From JBCFBK01 sp038562555 (GTDB lineage: Bacteria; Bacteroidota; Bacteroidia; Bacteroidales; Prolixibacteraceae), in NCBI GenBank assembly GCA_038562555.1, contig JBCFBK010000072.1:1-22387 (forward strand): a stretch of 22,387 nucleotides of DNA, read 5' to 3'. Within the stretch, counting starts at the first letter, position 1. Each line of letters opens with the position of its first letter. Made by a program: the position numbers and the translations under genes. The notes beneath the pieces are model-generated. The model had not been told where the DNA came from. It saw nothing but the letters and a program-made list of their open reading frames with translations, and made no database searches. This document shows positions 6,677 to 13,743 of this stretch, piece by piece.

Positions 6677-7435
6677 TTAGCTGTTGTAGTCAATAAATCC
6701 CTGGTTAATGCTGACAATCTTCCGTGACAGGGAAACCACAGCCAGTCCCTCCCGGCTCCCGCCTGTATTGGAATTCCCCTCAACGGTCTGAATATACCCG
6801 TTTTTTACCGAAGTGACAATCCCGGTGTGACCGCGGTAATTGCCATGGTTGATAATGAAAATATGTCCCGGTATCAGTAAGGCGGGATTATTGGTAGCCT
6901 TGTTTTTTAAAATCCTGCGCCCGCGCGCATGATCCCAATGATACATGCACGAGCCGGTGCGGGGCAATGGGTTCGGGACACCCGCGGCACCTGCAGCTTC
7001 AGAGAAGCACCAATATACAAATGCCGCACACCAGGGATCTCCGGGACTGATTCCCGCCCTGGACTGGTATTGTTCGACCATCATCCCCCGGTTCGATCCC
7101 GGAGGGTCCTCCATTGTCCCAAGCTGGCTTTCGGCAATGCTGACTGCCTTATTCAGCAAAACAGAACCGGACCTGTTGCCTTCGGGTTCTGTCGTTTCAT
7201 TTTCAAATAACACCGACCATGTCACTGATCCGATCACGCCGTCGAACACCAGCGGTATACCATAAGCATCAACATGCTGTGACTGAAATTCCTTGACCGC
7301 ACTTTCGGTGAGCGGGCCAAACTGCCCGTCGATTTCGAGCGGCCCCAATCCTTTGAGATTTAACTGTCGCTGAATTACCCTGACGATCTCAGCGTCCTTT
7401 TCTCCCTTTTTAATTACTCTTCCCGGATACTGCAT
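6677..7435 (-). CDS. Peptidoglycan-binding + CHAP-type cell-wall hydrolase
   Basis: Cell-wall enzyme of 252 aa with two parts. Residues about 8-78 are a PG_binding_1 domain (IQRQLNLKG, DGQFGPLTESAVKEFQ, DGVIGSVTWSVLF). Residues about 90-250 look like a CHAP/NlpC-P60-type papain fold with Cys136 (GDPWCAAFV), His203 (RGHTGIV) and Glu219/Asn221 (VEGNSN) in the order expected for the catalytic set. The reaction would be amide or peptide-bond hydrolysis in peptidoglycan. There is no signal peptide, so export must go through lysis, a holin-like route or the injection particle itself. It follows the AAA+ gene by 28 bp and precedes the patatin gene by 21 bp. It could be a lysin for release, a payload, or a particle component that helps cross the wall. 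Subfamily (amidase or endopeptidase) is not settled. Confidence 0.85.
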   Translation of the reverse strand: MQYPGRVIKKGEKDAEIVRVIQRQLNLKGLGPLEIDGQFGPLTESAVKEFQSQHVDAYGIPLVFDGVIGSVTWSVLFENETTEPEGNRSGSVLLNKAVSIAESQLGTMEDPPGSNRGMMVEQYQSRAGISPGDPWCAAFVYWCFSEAAGAAGVPNPLPRTGSCMYHWDHARGRRILKNKATNNPALLIPGHIFIINHGNYRGHTGIVTSVKNGYIQTVEGNSNTGGSREGLAVVSLSRKIVSINQGFIDYNS

Positions 7436-7463
7436 AGGTTTAGTGTGTTAAATTAAAGTCGTT

Positions 7464-8825
7464 TCAGAATACCTTTCCCTCTTTCATATACTCCCTTTCG
7501 ATGCCTTTCTGCAGGCTTTCCAGGGTAATCTTGTGCGATCCGCCGGCCAAGGTCTCCAGACAACAATACTGGACCACGTTGACGATCCCTGCGCCGGTCA
7601 TTTCGTACTTTTTGGCAAGCATAAAGAGCTCCGCATCCGATGGCGTCTGAATGCCGTCGTGGTGTGGCAGCACTTTTTTCCACAACTGAAGCCTGTCGTG
7701 CGGCCCGGGCGCGGGAAACCAGACCACCGACTGGAACCGCCGGTTAAAAGCTTCGTCGATCACCGACTTCAGGTTCGACGCCAGGATGACCAGTCCGTTG
7801 TGCATCTCCACCCGCTGCAACAAGTACGACACTTCCTGGTTGGCATATTTATCGTGGGCATCGCGCACGTTCGTGCGCTTGCCGAAAAGTGCGTCGGCCT
7901 CATCAAAAAACAGGATCCAGTCCTTGTTGTCGGCCCGGTCGAAAAGCTGTGACAGATTTTTCTCCGTTTCACCGATGAACTTCGACACCACCATGCTCAG
8001 GTCGACCCGGAATACGTCGCGGCCGGTTTTTTTCCCCAGGATCATGGCCGAAAGGGTTTTCCCCGTTCCCGGGGGCCCGTAAAAAAGTGCGCGGTAACCA
8101 GGTTTGATCCAGCGTTTCATGTTCCATTCTTTCATAAGGATATCCTGATGCAAAACCCAGTTCTCCACTTCCCTGATCTGCTGCATGGTTTCGGGCGGAA
8201 GAACCAGGTCTTCGTCGGTCAGTTCGGTCGTAATGAATTCGGCCGGGAAGTCCATACTCATTTTGGGACGCGAGACGTGTCCCTGAATGAAGAGCTCAAG
8301 ATATTCCGCGCCCATCATCAGTTTCCCGCTCAGGGCAGGCTCGCCCGGCACGGGTTTCTCCAACCATACCAGTCCCTTTTTAGAAAAGACATGATCGTTG
8401 CCGAACAAACGGCTGTACTCAAAGCGCTTGTTCAGGTTATCGCCGGCCAAAAGAAAAAGGACCGTTTCCCCGCTCGGCAGAAAACCCCTGAACTGGGTTC
8501 CCCTCACTCCGCCAAGCTGCGGGAAGTCGCCCGACTGCGGCAACTGCTCCTGAATAAGCCGATCAAAAAAAGCAGGCCTGACATGCGGGGCGAGTGCCAT
8601 CAGCAACACCAGCACTTCTTCGGAAGACAATCCGTGGCTGCTCACGAAGGTTGAAAAATCGGCTTCCTTTTCGGACGAGACGATCTTCAGCACCCCATCG
8701 AAAGATGGTTCCCCCTGTTCCGGCCGGAAACAGGATGCCAGCCGGAGGCGAAACACCTCCGCCAGAAAAGCCAGATAGTTTTCAATCGCCCCCGCATTCT
8801 TTTCCGATATCGCTTTTTTTGTCAT
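7464..8825 (-). CDS. eCIS AAA+ ATPase (Afp15-like)
   Basis: ATPase of 453 aa found in nearly all eCIS clusters; its exact task (assembly, or loading/remodelling) is not established from sequence. Residues 1-200 are a divergent N-terminal domain. The AAA+ core follows: Walker A GPPGTGKT at 250-257, Walker B ILFFDEAD at 304-311, sensor-1 Asn351 in LASN, the arginine finger in NRRF at 361-364, and a C-terminal helical lid with the MTGAGIVNVVQ sensor-2 region at 409-419. All ATPase residues are intact, so it should be active and probably hexameric. It begins 6 bp after the DUF4157 gene's stop and corresponds in order to afp15. It differs from ClpV in having a single AAA+ ring, consistent with eCIS rather than a type VI secretion system. 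Confidence 0.92.
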   Translation of the reverse strand: MTKKAISEKNAGAIENYLAFLAEVFRLRLASCFRPEQGEPSFDGVLKIVSSEKEADFSTFVSSHGLSSEEVLVLLMALAPHVRPAFFDRLIQEQLPQSGDFPQLGGVRGTQFRGFLPSGETVLFLLAGDNLNKRFEYSRLFGNDHVFSKKGLVWLEKPVPGEPALSGKLMMGAEYLELFIQGHVSRPKMSMDFPAEFITTELTDEDLVLPPETMQQIREVENWVLHQDILMKEWNMKRWIKPGYRALFYGPPGTGKTLSAMILGKKTGRDVFRVDLSMVVSKFIGETEKNLSQLFDRADNKDWILFFDEADALFGKRTNVRDAHDKYANQEVSYLLQRVEMHNGLVILASNLKSVIDEAFNRRFQSVVWFPAPGPHDRLQLWKKVLPHHDGIQTPSDAELFMLAKKYEMTGAGIVNVVQYCCLETLAGGSHKITLESLQKGIEREYMKEGKVF

Positions 8826-8831
8826 CTCAGC

Positions 8832-11800
8832 TTAGTTTAATTTCCTGTCAATCTCGTTCACGATTGCATCCTTCAGACCATTTGCAAACTGGCTTACCGT
8901 CGGATAAGTGAAGTGAATCTGGTCGATCGACAGATTGAACGGTGTATTTTTATTGTATTTGAACGGAAATTCCATTCCAAAGGGCGTGTTCGGCGTCAGG
9001 CTCATCGAAGCAAAAGGCCATGTCCAGCTTTTGGACAAAGACCCCAGCAACAGATCGATCTCACCGGTTATTTTGAAAGCTCCTTCAAAGTTCAGGCTGG
9101 GCAGGATCCCGACCTTCGCCATTCCGTCGAGCTCAAAACCATTGGCCGGACTCCAGGCCAGGGTTCCCCGGAGAATGGGCTGCGGGACTTCAAGCCGCAG
9201 CGCAGCGCTCAGGTCGATCCCTCCACGGATGGATGCGATCAAAAGACTGGCTTTCACACCGAATTCGACCCCGGCTTTGATCTGGGCATAAGCCGGCATG
9301 AAAAAGGCCATGCTGCCCGTGATTTTCATTTCCTCCGGATGCGCGGGATTGTACTTCACTTCGGCGAAAACATCGCCCAGGTAGCCGCTTCCGATCTCGC
9401 CCTCGGCATTGACATAGCCGATCACATAGATCCGGATGATCGGGATCGGTGTCGGGATGTCGATGGGAAGTCTGATCAGTTCTTTTTTCTGCCTGGGCAT
9501 AGGCGCAGGGAACAGGGTGAAGCGTTGAGGCAGACCGATCCTTCCGGTCACCTCCACTTCGCCGTTGGGCAACAGCACCACATTCGCACCGACTTCCACT
9601 TCGCCGATCACCAGCGTCAGCCCTCCTCCGCCAAACACGGTCCAGTTTTCGCTTTTCTTGCCGGTCGGAACACCTTCGGCCACTTCCTGGTTGGTAATCC
9701 CGAGCCGCAGGTTTCCTTTCAGCCGGTCGCGCTGATAGGCCAGGGACGCATCGACCAGGAAAATCTCGTTCATAAACTGAAAATCGACCTGACTGGTGAT
9801 ACCGGGAATATTCGGGGTAATCTTCCCTTTGCCTGAAAAATCATATTCCTCCCCTTTCTTCACGATCTTCAGTCTCCCCTCGCCTTCCTTGATGCCGGGA
9901 AGATTTTCAACCTTCACGCCGCCTTCGATCTCAAAGATATCCTTCCCGAAGACGATCGCCAGGGTCACATCCTTAACGCCTTTTATGGCCGGCTCGGCAG
10001 TACCCTCCGCCCTGAGGATTCCATCTGCATAGGCCACGTGAATACTCCCCGACCTGATTCCTTTTACCGAGTCTTTTTGAATTTCCAGGTCTCCTTCAAC
10101 CTTCCACCCCGCGTCTTTTGCATATTCGACCAGGACGCCGGCTTTGGAGACTTTCCCTTTGAAAAGCTTTTCATCGAAGTTGAACACGCCTGCAATCCCG
10201 AAATTGCCGTCATCTTTACCGGTGCCCCGGATCTTGCCTGCTCCCACTCCCGTGATCTCAAACAACACCTCGCCGTTTACCTCAAAACCTTTGTTGCCCA
10301 TTGAAACCGTCACCGCGGCGCTGTTAATCACGAACGGCTTCGGAAATTTCGACGACAAGTCGCCGCTGGTAAAGGTTTTGGAGAGCCTGATCTCGTCCTT
10401 GTCGATGTAAAAATCGATTTCCACTCCTTTGATAAAGTCGAGCGTAGGAATGACCCTTCCATAGGCATATAATCCTTTTTTCTCGTCCAGGTCGGCCAGG
10501 TCAATGACGATCGGGCTCATGCCCTGCAGATTGAAGCCCACCAGGAGTTGCTCCAGTCCGCCTTTTCCTTTCTGGCCTTTCCGCTTGATACCTCCGCCGT
10601 GAATCACCCCATCCATCTTGTAGATGGGAATCGTAATATCTTTCGGCTGCAGCTTCGATCCGTACGAACCGAACGATGCCTGCAGGCTTCCGATTTCTTC
10701 GTTTGCCGGGGCATGCTCATGCTCTTTGAAGGCGCCCTTTTTGAGCTGAATGGAGTCGCCTTTTTTGGCCAGTTTTTCGAGTGCAGCTATTTTTACCGGC
10801 CTGCCGCCGATTTCCGAGGTATAAACGATTTCCTTTCCGGGTTTTCCGTTTATATCTTCCAGGTCATCGACAGGTTTTATTTTTTTGACCGGATCACCCG
10901 CCTGGACTTCCTTTATCGTCCAGCGCAGATTCTCGTCGGCTTTGTAGCTTCCCAGGTCATACTTCACCTTTGCGAAACGCAGGTTATATTTCTTTTTTAG
11001 CTGATCGGCGTTTCCTTTGATTTCAACTTCATTCTCCGAATCTTTTTCCCGGATGGTTTTTTTGGCGGCCAATTCTTCGAGAAGCGACTCGATATGGTTG
11101 GCAATGGCTGAGCCGGACGACCGGTTGGCCGAAAACTGGACCAGTTCCACATTGCCGATCTCATTCCGGCCACCAAGCTGTAACTCCTTAACATGATCCA
11201 CATCAAAAGCCGTGGCCATTCCGTTCCTGGTCCATTTTGGAATGATGGTATGCTCGGTCAGTTCGTCGACTGTGCCGAAAAGGTACTGTCCCTTCTTCCC
11301 TTTTCCGAAAGGCTGTTTGAAAAAGTAAACCGTTTTGCCGTTCACCGGCTTCGAAACGGCGTTTTTATCGCGGGTTTTCTCTTCAACAATGGCTTTCACA
11401 TTTGGCCGAACGGTGTCCATCCATAACACCGTTTGAGGTTTCTTCCGGTCTTCGGTTTCATCGCCTTCCTGAATTTCATAGGCATCGTTCCGCTTGTAAT
11501 TGGCCGGGCGCTCGAGGATATCGCCGATCACACCCTTGCTCAGGCCTTTAAAAGCCGGGAGTTTGATTTCCGGGAAAATAATGGTCTGCGGGTCTCCGCT
11601 GCGGTCCAGGACCGGTTCTGTCTTTGCGGCTTTTCCCTGAGTCTTGCGCCTGATCGTTTTTGGAGCAACGCCCTCCCCCTGCTGCAGGGTATGGGTCAGC
11701 TCGTGGGCAAGCAGGTGCTTACCTTCGGCCGAACCGGGCTGATATTTACCCTCATTGAAATAAATGTCTTTTCCATAGGTGAAAGCCTGGGCATGCAGGT

Positions 11801-12263
11801 CCTCGCTCATTTGCTGCGCTTCGCGGCCGGTATGGAGCCTCACCTGACTGAAATCTGCACCCATCTGTCCCTCCATTTCCTGGCGGGTCTTTTGATCGAG
11901 CGGACTGCCTTGTCCGCCTGCCTGCTGAAGCCGTTCTTCGAAACCCGGTGCTGCCTGGCGCGAAGAGGCATCTGTCCCTTTCATTTGGAGTGCCGGAACA
12001 GGGTCCTTTGAGGGAGTCTGTTCATCCTTCCTCTCCGGTACGGGGGCATCCGGCTGTGCCAGCCGCTGCACCACCTGATCGGCTGTGCGGTCGGCCTCCT
12101 TTTCCAGTGCATCATCGGGAGCGCCAACCGCTAATTTTGGTTGAACAGACGCCTGGAAGAACGGTTTCTGCAGGTCGTTTCTTTCCCGTTCCCCTTCCTT
12201 CTTAAAAAAAGGCTTTCTTTCCTGAACAGGAGCGACTGCTGCGGGTTTGGCAAATTCCTTCAT
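8832..12263 (-). CDS. DUF4157 eCIS-associated protein with HNH-like nuclease motif and beta-rich C-terminus
   Basis: Large polypeptide of 1143 aa, a likely eCIS payload or payload-associated protein. Residues 45-66 hold the pre-DUF4157 signature (VGAPDDALEKEADRTADQVV). Residues about 118-197 are the DUF4157 (eCIS core) domain with a zincin-like H187-E-L-T-H191. Residues about 343-390 resemble a His-Me-finger HNH nuclease: D354-V-D-H357, GG at 364-365, N371 (NVELV) and N380-R381. Residues about 640-910 are beta-rich repeats with short G-x-V/I-x-G strands. Residues 920-1143 contain a proline turn (IPTPIPIIRI) and glycine-spaced hydrophobic strands. No signal peptide. The ATG at 12263 is one base after the upstream stop and is preferred to an in-frame TTG at 12281. 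It sits between the tape-measure and AAA+ genes, where afp14 and afp15 are usually adjacent. The DUF4157 call is firm, the nuclease call moderate. Confidence 0.85.
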   Translation of the reverse strand: MKEFAKPAAVAPVQERKPFFKKEGERERNDLQKPFFQASVQPKLAVGAPDDALEKEADRTADQVVQRLAQPDAPVPERKDEQTPSKDPVPALQMKGTDASSRQAAPGFEERLQQAGGQGSPLDQKTRQEMEGQMGADFSQVRLHTGREAQQMSEDLHAQAFTYGKDIYFNEGKYQPGSAEGKHLLAHELTHTLQQGEGVAPKTIRRKTQGKAAKTEPVLDRSGDPQTIIFPEIKLPAFKGLSKGVIGDILERPANYKRNDAYEIQEGDETEDRKKPQTVLWMDTVRPNVKAIVEEKTRDKNAVSKPVNGKTVYFFKQPFGKGKKGQYLFGTVDELTEHTIIPKWTRNGMATAFDVDHVKELQLGGRNEIGNVELVQFSANRSSGSAIANHIESLLEELAAKKTIREKDSENEVEIKGNADQLKKKYNLRFAKVKYDLGSYKADENLRWTIKEVQAGDPVKKIKPVDDLEDINGKPGKEIVYTSEIGGRPVKIAALEKLAKKGDSIQLKKGAFKEHEHAPANEEIGSLQASFGSYGSKLQPKDITIPIYKMDGVIHGGGIKRKGQKGKGGLEQLLVGFNLQGMSPIVIDLADLDEKKGLYAYGRVIPTLDFIKGVEIDFYIDKDEIRLSKTFTSGDLSSKFPKPFVINSAAVTVSMGNKGFEVNGEVLFEITGVGAGKIRGTGKDDGNFGIAGVFNFDEKLFKGKVSKAGVLVEYAKDAGWKVEGDLEIQKDSVKGIRSGSIHVAYADGILRAEGTAEPAIKGVKDVTLAIVFGKDIFEIEGGVKVENLPGIKEGEGRLKIVKKGEEYDFSGKGKITPNIPGITSQVDFQFMNEIFLVDASLAYQRDRLKGNLRLGITNQEVAEGVPTGKKSENWTVFGGGGLTLVIGEVEVGANVVLLPNGEVEVTGRIGLPQRFTLFPAPMPRQKKELIRLPIDIPTPIPIIRIYVIGYVNAEGEIGSGYLGDVFAEVKYNPAHPEEMKITGSMAFFMPAYAQIKAGVEFGVKASLLIASIRGGIDLSAALRLEVPQPILRGTLAWSPANGFELDGMAKVGILPSLNFEGAFKITGEIDLLLGSLSKSWTWPFASMSLTPNTPFGMEFPFKYNKNTPFNLSIDQIHFTYPTVSQFANGLKDAIVNEIDRKLN

Positions 12264-12264
12264 C

Positions 12265-13743
12265 TTACGGATTCCAGTCAACAGTTAATAACTGATCCAG
12301 CCAGCGCAGCTTCACCATACTGATCCCCCAGGGGAGATAAGCCAGCAACAGGTCGTGCGAACGCTGTTCAACAATCAGCCGGTGCTGAAGACCGGCTGTT
12401 ACCAGTTTTCCCTTCCTTACCAGGAAGCCTTCACTCAGTCCTTCAGGCGACGTGCTTTTTAGTATTTTCCAGTGGCCGATCGCTGCCTTCAGAAGCGTCT
12501 TCGCTTCTGTCTTCATTTCCGAAGAAAGCTGAACAAAGCGCGGCAGCGGTTCATCCGGCTTCATTCCGCAAAGGTACTTTTCGAATTGGAGTGCAAACTC
12601 CGGGAGATTTTCCTGCCCCGTTGCCAGGTACGCCAAAAGATGAACAGCCCGGGCCCGGCACGCCTGATCCTTCAATTTCCCTTCCTCCAGCAGTCCGAAC
12701 TCTGAAAAAAGAGACTCCAGGAACGGATGAAGCAGGATCAGTCCGGCATGATCGACAATCTGCTCCGGTACAGAGGGTTTTAAAGGCACATGCGGAAGGT
12801 TTTTAGAAGCAGGTGACACCCCTTCCTGCCACTGAGTTGCCGCAAAGTGATCAGGACCGTCACTGCCGGTCTCCATTTGACGAAGCAACCGGAAGGTAAA
12901 ACTGCCGAAGTCCGGCAGGCTGGCTGATACCTCTGTGTCTTCGTCACTCACGGCACCCTCCTTGGTTTGTGCAGGCGCTTCTTCTGTTTGAGCGTCTGAA
13001 AGACAGGAAAGCGGGTTCATCAGTGCCGAAAAGAGCTCCCGGACAAAGGCCGCCGGGAACTGAAATGTCAGGCGGCGGGCGGCGACGGGATTTATCATCA
13101 GCAGCCGTAACAGCGCGATGCAGAACTCCTCTTCGTTGGTAAGGAGAAGCTTTTTATCTGAAGCCAAAAGCACAGTCAGCCGCGATTCGTCAGGCGCCTC
13201 CCCGGCCCTGCACCACCAGGGCAAGCTGCCTGTTTCGAGGAAGTACAGGAAACTTTCCGCCAATGCCTGTTCGGGCGAACGAACGGTCCTGATCCCGTTT
13301 TCGGCTGCTGGCTGCACGGGCGGGCGGGCAGTCCTGACACCGTTTCCGGGCGCAACCGCCTCCCCTTTTAACGTCTCCGCCCCGATGGAAATTCCCGCAT
13401 CAACCGAACCTTCGGACCCCGCTCCTTTTTCTGGCGCAGGCCCTGAACCCGGCATCTTCGTTTCCGGCCTTCCGGCCAGGCTCATTTCTGCCCTGAGCGA
13501 TTTCTCGACTGAAACGGGAAACAAGGCATCAAACTCGTTACTGTTAAGCCTCCCGGCATCAAGATTTACCTCATCGATACTGACCCGGTCGGCGGAGAAG
13601 GAAAGTTCATCCAATACCTTCTCCAGCCGCGGCAGAATGTCGTGGTACAACAATTCCACGGCATTCTGCTGTATCGGTCCCGCCATCCGCTCATCAGGGA
13701 CTTCGACGGTCAGGTTGATCCGGTGTATCAGGTGCGTAGCCAT
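12265..13743 (-). CDS. Contractile injection system tape-measure-family protein (Afp14-like)
   Basis: Protein of 492 aa in the eCIS tape-measure family, which is thought to set the length of the sheath-tube. Residues 5-80 match the N-terminal signature (HRINLTVEV, then the helix IQQNAVELLYHDILPRLEK). Residues 168-177 are FLETGSLPWW, a hallmark of the family. The C-terminal part has LLHPFLESLF near 340 and ends with a conserved WGISMVKLRWL element at 471-481 before the stop. Residues 85-163 are a low-complexity Pro/Gly/Glu linker with a 15-residue direct duplication (134-148 and 149-163). Its start overlaps the stop of the preceding gene by one base (TAATG), and the next gene starts one base after its stop, both signs of translational coupling. 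It is short for a length ruler, and the variable linker is where length differences are expected. Confidence 0.88.
   Translation of the reverse strand: MATHLIHRINLTVEVPDERMAGPIQQNAVELLYHDILPRLEKVLDELSFSADRVSIDEVNLDAGRLNSNEFDALFPVSVEKSLRAEMSLAGRPETKMPGSGPAPEKGAGSEGSVDAGISIGAETLKGEAVAPGNGVRTARPPVQPAAENGIRTVRSPEQALAESFLYFLETGSLPWWCRAGEAPDESRLTVLLASDKKLLLTNEEEFCIALLRLLMINPVAARRLTFQFPAAFVRELFSALMNPLSCLSDAQTEEAPAQTKEGAVSDEDTEVSASLPDFGSFTFRLLRQMETGSDGPDHFAATQWQEGVSPASKNLPHVPLKPSVPEQIVDHAGLILLHPFLESLFSEFGLLEEGKLKDQACRARAVHLLAYLATGQENLPEFALQFEKYLCGMKPDEPLPRFVQLSSEMKTEAKTLLKAAIGHWKILKSTSPEGLSEGFLVRKGKLVTAGLQHRLIVEQRSHDLLLAYLPWGISMVKLRWLDQLLTVDWNP

Noticed and set aside
8913..9836. A 307-codon plus-strand open frame antisense to the DUF4157 gene
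   Set aside because: Low-complexity His/Arg/Gln-rich translation with no motif. It is the shadow of the strongly coding minus-strand frame.
12264..12281. TTG at 12281 as start of the DUF4157 gene
   Set aside because: It would overlap the tape-measure gene by 17 bp. The in-frame ATG at 12263, one base after that gene's stop, fits the tight coupling of the operon.
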